Source of the DNA: Candidatus Pseudoruminococcus merdavium
GTDB lineage: Bacteria; Bacillota; Clostridia; Oscillospirales; Ruminococcaceae
Assembly (NCBI GenBank): GCA_904419745.1
Contig: CAJFSS010000004.1
Location: forward strand, 1-64,000
Reading direction: 5' to 3'
Length of the DNA stretch: 64,000 bases
The notes under the pieces are model-generated. The model made no database searches and was not told where the DNA came from. It saw only the letters and a program-made list of their open reading frames with translations. This document shows, one piece after another, positions 16,587 to 24,995 of the stretch. Made by a program: the position numbers and the translations under genes. Position 1 is the first letter of the stretch; the number at the start of each line of letters is the position of its first letter.

Positions 16587-17027
16587 ATGATTTTAAACCC
16601 CGCTACTATAGAAATTAACCGGGAGGATTTTGAAGCCATTCCAGAAGCACAGCAAATGAAGTCCAATTGTGCGATTAACATTAGTCCCCGTGGGGTAATT
16701 TCCTTAAACAAATCCCTGTTGCAGCAAATTCGTAAACATACCAAGGAACTGAAACTGGGATTTGAATGCCATAAGAAGGATAAAAGAATCTTGCTGCTTT
16801 ATATTACGGATCATCCAAACTACACCTTTCCAGAAGGAGGTGCCAGAAAAGATAAGAGGTTTACACGTTCCCTTGTAGAAGATGGAATTTCAATTCCGGC
16901 AAGATATTTGGTTGAATGGAATGAACGGGCAAATGCATGGGTGGGCATCCTGAATCAAGAAACAAGTACGGATGCTTTGGAAAAATCTCTAAAGGCGGGA
17001 CTGTCTAACAAAAGGAGAAAGAAATGA
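16587..17027 (+). CDS. Uncharacterised basic protein, partner of the sigma-like gene
   Basis: A 146-residue protein with no family I recognise with certainty. The middle contains two strand-rich segments, INISPRGVISLNKSLLQQI and GISIPARYLVEWNERANAW, that read like two copies of a small beta-barrel motif (AbrB/SpoVT-like shape is one guess). It ends in a basic tail, KRRKK. A ribosome-binding site AAAGGAG precedes ATG 16587. Its last four bases overlap the next gene's start (ATGA), so the two are translationally coupled and likely act together. A DNA-binding or anti-sigma role is possible but unproven. Confidence 0.6.
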   Translation: MILNPATIEINREDFEAIPEAQQMKSNCAINISPRGVISLNKSLLQQIRKHTKELKLGFECHKKDKRILLLYITDHPNYTFPEGGARKDKRFTRSLVEDGISIPARYLVEWNERANAWVGILNQETSTDALEKSLKAGLSNKRRKK

Positions 17028-17533
17028 AAAATGCTTGGCCAGAACTCAAATATGTTGCGGTAAGCAGGTTTATTGGCACCCAGGTGCGGGAATACCGGCG
17101 CTATTTTTATTATGCAGAAGATGAAGAAGAATTCACATCGGAAGCATGGCGTGCTTATTTGGATGCATCCTATACTTATCATAAGGTGGAAGGATGCTGT
17201 AGTTTTCCGATCTATGCCTCTTCGTGTATCCATGAAAGTTTGGAAAAAATGCGTGCGGACAGGGCCAATAACTTTTTTATAGAAAATTTTCTCTCCCTGG
17301 ACTTTTCTTTTGAGGGCTCTAACGAAACCATTGGCACAAGGTATTTTCGTAAGACAGGGGATTTTACCAACGCCATTGCCCTTTGGGATTTTGCATGGCG
17401 TCAGGGAAAAGAGAAGTACCAGGTTTTACGTAAACTTGGACAGGGGTTTCTGGATAATGAAATTATGGAAGAAATTGGCCTGTCTCCGGAAAAATATTAT
17501 GGGATACTGGAAGAACTTCAACAAGACTTCTGA
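17024..17533 (+). CDS. Sigma-70-like helix-rich protein (divergent)
   Basis: A 169-residue protein. The segment SFPIYASSCIHESLEKMRADR resembles sigma region 2 (Y-A-x-x-x-I-x-x-x-L), followed by SLDFSFEGSNETIG, like the SLDEPIGEDG spacer of sigma-70 proteins. The C-terminal 36 residues (LRKLGQGFLDNEIMEEIGLSPEKYYGILEEL) read as a region-4 helix-turn-helix. Region 2.4 and parts of 3 are shortened. It could be an alternative sigma factor or a sigma-derived DNA-binding protein. It is coupled to the 146-residue gene upstream, and a terminator follows. Identity is inferred from pattern only. Confidence 0.5.
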   Translation: MKNAWPELKYVAVSRFIGTQVREYRRYFYYAEDEEEFTSEAWRAYLDASYTYHKVEGCCSFPIYASSCIHESLEKMRADRANNFFIENFLSLDFSFEGSNETIGTRYFRKTGDFTNAIALWDFAWRQGKEKYQVLRKLGQGFLDNEIMEEIGLSPEKYYGILEELQQDF

Positions 17534-17591
17534 CAGTGGCTAGCCATTTGATGTACTGTTGGAGTACCCTCAATTTTTATAAGCATGGAGT

Positions 17592-17624
17592 AAAGCCGCG
17601 TGCTCATGTCACGCGGCTTTTTCT
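17592..17624 (+). terminator. Terminator after the sigma-like gene
   Basis: AAAGCCGCGTG (17592-17602) pairs with CACGCGGCTTT (17610-17620) and is followed by a T run. It sits between convergent genes. Confidence 0.88.
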
Positions 17625-17668
17625 GTGAAAGGGATTTTTTGACGAGAAAAAACTTGATTTTGCATGAA

Positions 17669-18406
17669 TTATGTCCAATTGTGGCGGAAATATTTTAGAC
17701 GGTACTGGTTGGGAGTTAATCCCGTATAGTATTTAAACACCCGGTTGAAATGGCTGTGGGAAGAAAAAGAGAGATAATTTGCAATTTCAATACAGGAATA
17801 TTCCGAGTATTGTAAAAGGGTCTTGGCAGTTTCTACCCGTTTCTTTCGAATATATTCTGATATTGGTGTTCCGGTCTCTTTTCCAAACAGGGAGGATAGA
17901 TAAGGCGGGGTTAAATTCACATAGTTCGCAAGCGTTTGCACGGATATTTTTTCATGGAGATGCAGATCGATATAGTCCAAACACCGCAAAACTGGTCTGG
18001 AATAAATGGATTCCCTCCTAAGGTTTGCCATCCGCTGTGTCAGATCGGTGAACATCCGGGTGTGCAGTGAAAAGATTTCATCAATGGAAGGGCATTTATC
18101 CACCTGCTGGATATAGAGATCGCTTAATGCATATGCGGTTTCCGCGGGCATCCCACCCTCTATACAAAACCGACAGCAAAGGGTAATGGAGGCCACAAAC
18201 AGGTATTTATAATTGCGCAGAGGATCTTCCGACAGTTTTCCGGTGGTGTTTCCCTGAAAAAGCTGGATACTCAAAGGAACGGCATCCTGGTTGCCGTTTT
18301 TCATGTACTCATACTGTAAAAGCTCCTCATCATAGGTGTGGTGCCGCCGGTTTTCTTCCTGCTGTTGAAATTGGATTTGTGCCAGTGCTTTGTCAATTGG
18401 TTCCAT
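17669..18406 (-). CDS. AraC/XylS family transcriptional regulator
   Basis: A 245-residue regulator. The C-terminal 100 residues hold two helix-turn-helix units: ISVQTLANYVNLTPPYLSSLF and SCIEIANYLSFSSHSHFNRVF, followed by the typical G-L-T-P-N-Q-Y-R ending. The N-terminal part (about 1-140) is helical and has no cupin signature; it may sense a ligand. It is divergent from the MATE/MFS transporter pair with 177 bp between, so it probably controls those transporters. A CGTCGTCC... region upstream contains its GAGGA ribosome-binding site. Confidence 0.92.
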   Translation of the reverse strand: MEPIDKALAQIQFQQQEENRRHHTYDEELLQYEYMKNGNQDAVPLSIQLFQGNTTGKLSEDPLRNYKYLFVASITLCCRFCIEGGMPAETAYALSDLYIQQVDKCPSIDEIFSLHTRMFTDLTQRMANLRRESIYSRPVLRCLDYIDLHLHEKISVQTLANYVNLTPPYLSSLFGKETGTPISEYIRKKRVETAKTLLQYSEYSCIEIANYLSFSSHSHFNRVFKYYTGLTPNQYRLKYFRHNWT

Positions 18407-18583
18407 TGGCGTCGTCCTCCTCTTTCCTAACTGTAGCAGGGAAAGATTGAAATAGCAATATGTATTTACAATTTTTCTTATTTATATGATATCAATACTC
18501 GCTGAAATCCGGTATAACACAAATAGTCGCTGTGATATTACAGACTCCCTATTAATGGGAAAAGAGAAAAGGAGGAGCTCTTT

Positions 18584-19969
18584 ATGGGACTGAGTACGGG
18601 ATTACGAGGGCACGCTGGGGACATGACACAGGGATCCCCTCTGAAGTTGATTATGTGGTTTTCTGTCCCCCTGTTTGTCGGAAACATTTTTCAGCAGGTG
18701 TACAGCATTGTGGATACGATTGTTGCAGGGCATAATTTGGGAAGCGGCGCGGTTGCTGCAATTGGTGCAACCAGTTCAATATACTCCCTTATCATCGGCT
18801 TTTTGTCCGGATTGAACAGTGGATATGGAATTGTTATTGCAAGGGCTTTTGGGGCGCATAAAAGGGACGAACTACGCCAAGCAGTTGCCGCAATGCTGCT
18901 GCTCAATGGAGTGCTTTCCATCCTGTTCACAGGGGTTTCCCTATTGGGGATCCGCCCCTTAATGCGGGCTCTCAATGTGCCATCGGATGTGTTTGAACAG
19001 GCATACCTATATATTGCCATCATCCTTGCAGGTATGCTGGTAACATCCCTGTACAACATGTGTGCAGGTCTGCTGCGGGCCATTGGAGACAGCCGTTCCC
19101 CACTCTATTTTTTGATCATCGCCAGTGTAATCAATTTGGTGCTGGATATTCTGTTTATTGCCGGATTCCACACGGGGGTTTGGGGTGCCGCTTTGGCTAC
19201 GGTGTTGGCCCAAATCTGTTCTGTAATATTCTGTGCCGTGTACATTTTCAGATCTTACCGGGAACTCTTACCGAACAAAGAGGACTTTTTGCTGGAAAAG
19301 GGACTGTTATGGGATATGTTTTCTACGGGGCTTTCTATGGCGGTTATGCTCTCTGTGTTTAATTTTGGTTCGGTAATTTTACAGTCGGCAATCAACCAAC
19401 TGGGCACCTCGGTAATTACTGCGCATACTGCTTCCAGAAGAATCATTGATATGCTGATGCAGCCTTTATCCGCAATTGCCACGGCAAACTCTACTTTTAC
19501 CAGTCAAAACTGGGGCGCCGGACAATATGACCGGATTCGGCTGGCAATCAAAACCGTAGTGGGACTGGAAGTGATCTGGGGAGTATTTTCTGCATTGGTG
19601 GTCTATTTGTTCGGCGGACGAATGATTACGGCACTCATTGGCAGTACCGATCCTGGAGTTATCCAGAATGCTGTGATGAATTTAAGGATCAATTTTGCCT
19701 GTTTCCCAGAGCTGGGGTTGCTTTTGTGCCTACGGACGGCAATGCAGTCAATGGGTTCTAAAATTATCCCGATTGTCTCCAGTGCCATGGAACTTGCCGT
19801 CAAACTTCTCTCGGTAGTAACCCTTATCCCCTGCTGGGGCTATTTTGGGGCAAGCATTACGGAGCCGATCACCTGGATTATCTGCTGTGTATTCCTGTGT
19901 TTTGTCTATTTGTTCCGGGACAGGGTGCGACTGATGGAGAGGGGGGCCTGCCGTGAATGTGAAGTTTAA
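18584..19969 (+). CDS. MATE family efflux transporter
   Basis: A 461-residue protein with about 12 membrane helices. LIMWFSVPLFVGNIFQQVYSIVDTIV at the start and AIGATSSIYSLIIGF are MATE/NorM-like signatures, including the internal repeat (SVFNFGSVILQSAINQLG in the second half). MATE proteins export cationic drugs or metabolites with H+ or Na+. GGAGGAG precedes the ATG. The downstream MFS gene starts inside its last codons, and the AraC regulator is divergent, making a small regulated export module. Confidence 0.92.
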   Translation: MGLSTGLRGHAGDMTQGSPLKLIMWFSVPLFVGNIFQQVYSIVDTIVAGHNLGSGAVAAIGATSSIYSLIIGFLSGLNSGYGIVIARAFGAHKRDELRQAVAAMLLLNGVLSILFTGVSLLGIRPLMRALNVPSDVFEQAYLYIAIILAGMLVTSLYNMCAGLLRAIGDSRSPLYFLIIASVINLVLDILFIAGFHTGVWGAALATVLAQICSVIFCAVYIFRSYRELLPNKEDFLLEKGLLWDMFSTGLSMAVMLSVFNFGSVILQSAINQLGTSVITAHTASRRIIDMLMQPLSAIATANSTFTSQNWGAGQYDRIRLAIKTVVGLEVIWGVFSALVVYLFGGRMITALIGSTDPGVIQNAVMNLRINFACFPELGLLLCLRTAMQSMGSKIIPIVSSAMELAVKLLSVVTLIPCWGYFGASITEPITWIICCVFLCFVYLFRDRVRLMERGACRECEV

Positions 19970-21128
19970 AAACAGTTATATGAGTTATCTGCTCCTCTAT
20001 GGATTTTACTACTTCGCCATGGCGATGTTTTCCAGCCTGATTTCCATTTATTTGATGGATTTGGGGCTTTCCGCAGCAAATGTTTCGCTCCTGATTTCTA
20101 TGTCCTGCCTGTTTTCCATGGCTGTACAGCCGGTAGTGGGGTATCTCCAGGATCGCTACAGCGGGAAAGCTGTGACGGTTTGTCTCCTGTGTGTTTCCGG
20201 GGTGTTCGGGTTATGCTTTATGTTCCAGAGGGAGTATCTTCTGTTGGTTTTCTTTTATGGGATTACCCTTTCCCTACTCAACGGGGTAAATCCTTATATT
20301 GAGCGTCTTGCCACAACCAGTCCCTATTCTTACCGTAGTGTGCGTATCTGGGGAACCATTGGCTTTGCTTCGGGATCGCAACTGGCAGGCCTTGTGTATG
20401 AAAACCTCTCCCCGTCAAGTGTCTATCTGTTCTTTTTTGTATCCATCCTTGCTGCTGCCCTGGGAGTATCTGGGGCACAGGAAAAAGCAGTGGACAAAGC
20501 AGAGGATAAAGAGAAAACAAAAGCGTCGAATGGGCACTGGAAATCCATACTCAGCGTCCGGGTGTTTCTGTTCTATCTTTTGGTGGCTTCGATGATTTAT
20601 GCGGTTACAAACTTGAATTCCACCTACTTACCAGTACTGCTCCAGGAAGAAGGGGTTTCTGTTTCGGCCATTTCCACGGTGACATTTTTGCAGACGCTCA
20701 TGGAACTTCCCATCATCTTTCTGTCGCCGTATTATATGGACAGATTGACCAACTCCCAGCTGTTACGCTGTCTGTTTGCCTTGTTGGCGATACAGTTTAG
20801 CGTTTACGCTTTTCTCCCTGTTCCATTGGTACAGATGTTCGCTTCCATACTTACCAAGGCGGTTGTGACCATGTCTTTTGTAATGATCAATCTGAAAGTG
20901 GTATCCGCTATTGTCAGGCCGCAATACCAGCTGAGTGCATTGACCCTGGTATCCGCTCTTTCTAAAAATCTGACAACAATTGTTATGCAGAATATAGGTG
21001 GAAATCTTGTGGATCTGTTTTCAACAGGGACTCTTTATGCAATCCTTGCTGGAATTTCCGTTCTGGGACTTGTCATTACTATTTTGAAAAAACTCCCGGA
21101 TCATACGGGAGACGCCATGTTTTCCTGA
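19953..21128 (+). CDS. MFS transporter (MFS_1-like)
   Basis: A 391-residue protein with 12 predicted helices in two halves joined by a charged loop (about residues 176-195). The loop after helix 2 reads GYLQDRYSGK, the usual D-R-x-G-x-K type MFS motif A. The overall pattern resembles the sugar/nucleoside-H+ symporter-like MFS_1 group, but the substrate cannot be named. The GTG start at 19953 has GAGAGGGGGG upstream and overlaps the MATE gene by 17 bp, so translation is coupled. The terminator at 21165 follows. Confidence 0.85.
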   Translation: MNVKFKNSYMSYLLLYGFYYFAMAMFSSLISIYLMDLGLSAANVSLLISMSCLFSMAVQPVVGYLQDRYSGKAVTVCLLCVSGVFGLCFMFQREYLLLVFFYGITLSLLNGVNPYIERLATTSPYSYRSVRIWGTIGFASGSQLAGLVYENLSPSSVYLFFFVSILAAALGVSGAQEKAVDKAEDKEKTKASNGHWKSILSVRVFLFYLLVASMIYAVTNLNSTYLPVLLQEEGVSVSAISTVTFLQTLMELPIIFLSPYYMDRLTNSQLLRCLFALLAIQFSVYAFLPVPLVQMFASILTKAVVTMSFVMINLKVVSAIVRPQYQLSALTLVSALSKNLTTIVMQNIGGNLVDLFSTGTLYAILAGISVLGLVITILKKLPDHTGDAMFS

Positions 21129-21164
21129 TTGGATCAAAAATAATAAGATTATTTGTATAGAATA

Positions 21165-21220
21165 CCAGCCAGCTCCCTGTACATGTTCGTAGAGGAAGCT
21201 GGCTGCTTGCAAATTTTTAT
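21165..21220. terminator. Bidirectional terminator between MFS gene and rsmE
   Basis: CCAGCCAGCT (21165-21174) pairs with AGCTGGCTG (21197-21205) with an internal loop, and TTTTTATTAT follows on the plus strand. The genes on either side converge here. Confidence 0.7.
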
Positions 21221-21942
21221 TATAGATTTCCACTTGCATACATAATGGCGGAAAGAGCGGCAAGGGGCGCGGTTTCACACCGCAAGATACGCGGTCCAAG
21301 AGAAACGAGTCGGCATCCAGCCTCGTTGGCTTGCTCTGCCTCCCATTCCTCAAAACCCCCTTCACTGCCGATGAGAATGGAAACGCTTTGAAATGCTCCG
21401 GACATGGTATCTTTGAGAGGAAGCTCTGCGCGCTCATAAAAACAGAGAGAAAGTATACTTTCCTGCATTTGCGAGAGCGCCTCCTGCAAAGGCACAGCCT
21501 TGTGGACCACGGGGACGCATGCCCTTCCGCTCTGTTTTGCAGCTTCCAGTGAGATTTTTTGATAACGTTCCAGTTTCTTTTGCATGGATTTTTCGTCCGG
21601 CCGGGAAACACAGCGTTTTGTAAAAACAGGGGTGATTTCGGAAACTCCCAATTCCACACTTTTTTGGACAATCCACTCCATTTTGTCGGATTTCGGCATT
21701 GCCTGGAACAGGTGTACACAAACGGAGGGCTCGCTTTTGGAGGGGTACTTTCCTGTGATGTTAACCAGCACCGAGGTATTCGAAAGCTCCGAAACCACTC
21801 CGGAATAATCGTATCCCTGTTGATCACAGAGCGTGATGGCTTCTCCTACCCGCATTCTCAGCACCCGGGAAATATGCTTGGCATCCGGCCCGCTAATGAC
21901 AGCCTGGCTGCCGGGGATTTTTTCTACAAAAAATCTGGGCAT
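21220..21942 (-). CDS. rsmE: 16S rRNA (uracil-1498-N3)-methyltransferase RsmE
   Basis: A 240-residue SPOUT-class methyltransferase. The N-terminal PUA-like part contains HISRVLRMRVGE; the C-terminal SPOUT knot has LIGSEGGF and SLGPRILRCETA, the SAM-binding signatures of RsmE. It methylates U1498 of 16S rRNA in the assembled 30S subunit. ATG 21942 overlaps the last base of the prmA stop codon (TGATG), so translation is coupled. The prmA-rsmE order is a common Firmicutes arrangement. Confidence 0.95.
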   Translation of the reverse strand: MPRFFVEKIPGSQAVISGPDAKHISRVLRMRVGEAITLCDQQGYDYSGVVSELSNTSVLVNITGKYPSKSEPSVCVHLFQAMPKSDKMEWIVQKSVELGVSEITPVFTKRCVSRPDEKSMQKKLERYQKISLEAAKQSGRACVPVVHKAVPLQEALSQMQESILSLCFYERAELPLKDTMSGAFQSVSILIGSEGGFEEWEAEQANEAGCRLVSLGPRILRCETAPLAALSAIMYASGNL

Positions 21943-22934
21943 CAAGGGTTCCCCCCTTCGTGGGAAAGGCGGAAAGTAAAGGCCATCCAGTCCTCTTTCT
22001 CATGCTCAGCGGTCATGGTAAATCCCTGCCTATAAAGCGCTTGCAGCACATCTTCCCTCCGGTTTGCAATAATACCGGAGACAAGCAGGGTGCCGTCCTG
22101 TTTCAGAAAATCGGAAAAATAAGGGGACATCCCAATAATTACATCTGCCACAATATTTGCTGCTACAACATCATAGGTGTGCAGCCCAATTTTTTCCCGA
22201 AGATCGCTATCGGTGGCGATATCGCCGCAATATAGGGAAAATTGCCGTGACTCCATATGGTTTTGGCGCAGGTTCTCCTCTGCTATTTTGACAGAGTTTT
22301 CATCAATATCTACCCCGGTAATTTCTTTAGCTCCGAGCAGTAGTGCAGCGATGGAAAGAATCCCGCTGCCACACCCGAGATCCAGGACTTTATCCAGCGG
22401 TTGGACTGTCTTTTCTAAAGCTTCCAGACAGAGCCTGGTGGTATTATGCTGTCCGGTACCAAAGCTGGAGGAAGGGTCGATTTCCAAAATTTTTCGAGTT
22501 CCTGCCCCTTCTACCTTTTCCCAAGTTGGTTTAATGTAGAGCCGTTCCCCAATGGGGAATGGTTTAAAGTATTGTTTCCAGTTGTTTGCCCAGTCCTCTT
22601 CCCGGATTCCCTCACATTCCAGTGCGAGGCGTCCAAAGGTATTCTCTGTATCAGACGCCTTTAAGCGGCCGAGCGCATCCCGGGCGTCCAGCAACATCTG
22701 GTGTCCCTGTGCATTGTTTGGTAAGTAGATTTTTACGCAGGTTTCACAGTGCTCCATTTTGTTCATCAAGTCTTCTTCTACATAATCCCAGTGAATGGTA
22801 GTATCCCTGAGAAAATCCTGAAAATCCTGTGCGTCCTCAATTTCAAATCCGGTGATGCCAATTTCCATCAGCAGGCCGCATACCGGTTCCACTCCCGCTG
22901 TGGTTGTATAAATCGAAGCTTTTGTCCAGTCCAT
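21942..22934 (-). CDS. prmA: Ribosomal protein L11 methyltransferase PrmA
   Basis: A 330-residue protein. An N-terminal substrate-binding domain (about 1-120) is followed by a class I SAM domain with VLDLGCGSGILSIAALLLGA and GVDIDENSV, then VVANIVADVI (the N-I-x-A-D motif). It trimethylates ribosomal protein L11. GGAGG precedes the ATG. rsmE follows directly. Confidence 0.95.
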   Translation of the reverse strand: MDWTKASIYTTTAGVEPVCGLLMEIGITGFEIEDAQDFQDFLRDTTIHWDYVEEDLMNKMEHCETCVKIYLPNNAQGHQMLLDARDALGRLKASDTENTFGRLALECEGIREEDWANNWKQYFKPFPIGERLYIKPTWEKVEGAGTRKILEIDPSSSFGTGQHNTTRLCLEALEKTVQPLDKVLDLGCGSGILSIAALLLGAKEITGVDIDENSVKIAEENLRQNHMESRQFSLYCGDIATDSDLREKIGLHTYDVVAANIVADVIIGMSPYFSDFLKQDGTLLVSGIIANRREDVLQALYRQGFTMTAEHEKEDWMAFTFRLSHEGGNP

Positions 22935-23090
22935 AATATGATTTCCTCCGTATCCTGCCCAACAATATTGTTATGATCTTCTTCATTATACTGTTTGAAA
23001 CCAAAAGAGGCAACCGTGTGTTCAGCGGCCTTCCTAAAAGTTTTATCAGGCCAGGTAACGGCTTGGTGGGATGAAGTGCCATGTAAAGTG

Positions 23091-23126
23091 AATCCAGGGC
23101 AACTGTTATAACAGTTGCCCTGGATT
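23091..23126. repeat. Perfect 36-bp palindrome
   Basis: The two 18-base halves are exact reverse complements, centred on TATA at 23107-23110. It lies just downstream of the minus-strand RHH gene and upstream of prmA. There is no T tract on either side, so a plain terminator is doubtful; an operator or RNA-end structure is possible. Confidence 0.75.
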
Positions 23127-23164
23127 CTGCCGAAAATAGTAGAGGGACGTTTGAGGAAAATTCC

Positions 23165-23389
23165 TCAATCATCTTTATGGTTCACAGAAGGACTACGGGA
23201 AAAATCTTCCCCAAGGGAATTCTGTTCGCTCACCTGTTCCAAAGCCGCCCGAGTAGCTTCTACCACAAATGCAGAAAAACTGCAGTCCGCATGTATGAGT
23301 AGTTGTTCAATCTGATGTACCATCTCCATTGGGAAACGGATACTTTTATTTACCGTTCGTGAGGCGTGTGGAATTTTAAATGACGACAT
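23165..23389 (-). CDS. Ribbon-helix-helix protein (74 residues)
   Basis: A 74-residue protein. The segment VNKSIRFPMEMVHQIEQLLIHADCSFSAFVVEATRAALEQV has the CopG/Arc pattern: a beta strand (K-S-I-R-F), helix A, a turn with S-F-S-A-F, and helix B. The first 12 residues are basic and the last 20 polar. No toxin gene is next to it. It is divergent from another RHH gene at 23682. Probably a DNA-binding regulator; the target is unknown. Confidence 0.75.
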   Translation of the reverse strand: MSSFKIPHASRTVNKSIRFPMEMVHQIEQLLIHADCSFSAFVVEATRAALEQVSEQNSLGEDFSRSPSVNHKDD

Positions 23390-23561
23390 AGCTTTTCACC
23401 CGTTTACTCCTGCTTATAATACAAAAATATCATATCAAGCGATACAAGTAAATCTTACAAATTGTGCAACAATACGCATGACAAAAAAGACAATTTGCAC
23501 GGCAAAAGTCCACTATAAGAAGAAAATTATTTTCTAAAAGAGAACTTGATGGATATAAAAT

Positions 23562-23590
23562 ATCTCAAACAGAATGACTCTGTTTGAGAT
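23562..23590. repeat. Inverted repeat between the two RHH genes
   Basis: ATCTCAAACAGA (23562-23573) and TCTGTTTGAGAT (23579-23590) are exact complements separated by 5 bases. It could be a shared operator for the two divergent RHH genes or a hairpin. The surrounding 290-bp gap is very AT-rich and has no other gene. Confidence 0.7.
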
Positions 23591-23681
23591 TGGAAATAAT
23601 ATTTAAAACTATTTTATATTATTTTATGCAAAAAGTCAATATTTTTGACTAGTTTGTAGTATGGTATAGTTAGGTGATAAA

Positions 23682-23867
23682 ATGATGAAACCATTGAAAA
23701 AGAGTGTAAGCATCACGCTGGATGAAGATGTCATTGAAAAAGTAAAATTGCTCGCAGAAGAGCATGACCGTTCTTTTTCCCAGTATATCAACCTGATTTT
23801 AAAAAAACATTTAAAAGAAGAAAATGAGGAAGATTACCTGAATATGCATGACAGAATGGACTTTTAG
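23682..23867 (+). CDS. Ribbon-helix-helix protein (61 residues)
   Basis: A 61-residue protein. KKSVSITLDEDVIEKVKLLAEEHDRSFSQYINLILKKHLKEE is a textbook CopG-type RHH sequence (strand V-S-I-T-L, turn R-S-F-S-Q-Y-I). AGGTGA lies before ATG 23682; ATG 23685 is also possible. A strong terminator follows the stop, so no toxin is co-transcribed. It is the third small RHH gene in this window, and differs clearly from the other two in sequence. Confidence 0.8.
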   Translation: MMKPLKKSVSITLDEDVIEKVKLLAEEHDRSFSQYINLILKKHLKEENEEDYLNMHDRMDF

Positions 23868-23905
23868 CGGATATCTTCTTATTTCGTAATCCAGTGGACA
23901 GGTGT

Positions 23906-23942
23906 AAAAGAGGCCGGAAAAAATTCCGGCCTCTTTTGCTTT
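23906..23942 (+). terminator. Terminator of the 61-residue RHH gene
   Basis: A 14-bp perfect stem, AAAAGAGGCCGGAA pairing with TTCCGGCCTCTTTT around a short A loop, then GCTTTTT. Confidence 0.88.
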
Positions 23943-24039
23943 TTAAACGTAAAAACAGGCGTTTTCCAGGGAAAAGGATGTCCCTTCTGCATGGAAAGAG
24001 CGTATTTTTCATAGAGTAGTATTATGAGGAGGAGTGAGT

Positions 24040-24819
24040 ATGAAAGTGTGGGTCATTCGTGGGAAACGGCTGGCAGGGATTACAGCGCTATGTCTTGCAG
24101 CGGTTGTGGCAATTGGGGCAGTTTTTACCACCCAAGCAGTCACGGTATCTGCCAAAGCAAAACAGCTCCCCATATACAGCGTAGAAACACTGGAAAAGAA
24201 AATTGCCCTTGGCATCAACTGTGCCTGGGATAATCCCAAAATTGAGCAAATACTTGATATCCTGGCTAAATATCAAGCGAAGGCGACCTTTTTTGTGGTG
24301 GGAGAATGGTGTGAGAAGTATCCGGAACAGGTTCGGCAGATTTCCGAACGCGGGCATGAGGTGGGAAATCACTCCAATACCCATCCGGATATGACCAAAC
24401 TGACAAGAGAAGAAATCACGGCGGATATTGAAGCTGCGGGTGCAAAAATTGAACAGCTGACAGGGAAACGCCCCACAATGTTCCGGGCTCCTTCCGGCGC
24501 CTATAATGATACGGTCCTGGAAACGGCCAGAGGACTTGGCTATGAGGTGATTCAGTGGGATGTGGACAGTATTGATTGGAAAGATCCCGCTGCTGAAAAA
24601 ATTGTCTCCCGTGTTATCTCCAAGGTGGGACCAGGAAGTATTTGCCTGTTCCATGCGGGCAAGGATAATACCCTGGAGGCTTTGCCTCAGATTCTGGAAC
24701 AACTTTCCGGGCAGGGGTATACCTTTGTCCCCGCAGGGGAACTCGTTTATCCTGCACCCTATACGATTGACAGAAACGGAAGACAGCACCCGGAACAGAA
24801 TCTGGTAAGTTCCCAATAA
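24040..24819 (+). CDS. Polysaccharide deacetylase-family protein (NodB homology), membrane-anchored
   Basis: A 259-residue protein. A signal/anchor helix (about residues 8-36) is followed by a NodB domain: ATFFVVGEW, GHEVGNHSNTHPD (metal His pair), FRAPSGAYND and a late LFHAGKDN. The usual catalytic T-F-D-D or T-F-D-A-A-W motif is GINCAWDN here, with Asn where the general-base Asp is expected. It resembles sporulation-associated PdaA/PdaB proteins of Clostridia, which modify peptidoglycan or cortex sugars; activity is uncertain because of the Asn. GAGGAGGA precedes ATG 24040. It is a single-gene unit with its own terminator. Confidence 0.85.
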   Translation: MKVWVIRGKRLAGITALCLAAVVAIGAVFTTQAVTVSAKAKQLPIYSVETLEKKIALGINCAWDNPKIEQILDILAKYQAKATFFVVGEWCEKYPEQVRQISERGHEVGNHSNTHPDMTKLTREEITADIEAAGAKIEQLTGKRPTMFRAPSGAYNDTVLETARGLGYEVIQWDVDSIDWKDPAAEKIVSRVISKVGPGSICLFHAGKDNTLEALPQILEQLSGQGYTFVPAGELVYPAPYTIDRNGRQHPEQNLVSSQ

Positions 24820-24827
24820 GGAAACGA

Positions 24828-24868
24828 TAAAAAGGCTCTTGAAGGATATTTCTTCAAGAGCCTTTTTA
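24828..24868 (+). terminator. Terminator of the deacetylase gene
   Basis: AAAAAGGCTCTTGAAG pairs with CTTCAAGAGCCTTTTT around a 6-8-nt loop. Confidence 0.9.
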
Positions 24869-24995
24869 TGCGGTGTTTGAGCAGAATGCGAGTAGATCTT
24901 CCTGTTATCTGTGGAAAACAATCATGGGAAAGATTGTAAATAGGAGTGTTTTGCATTATACTCTAAGGGAAAGGATAAGTGAGGTGGAAACGGAT

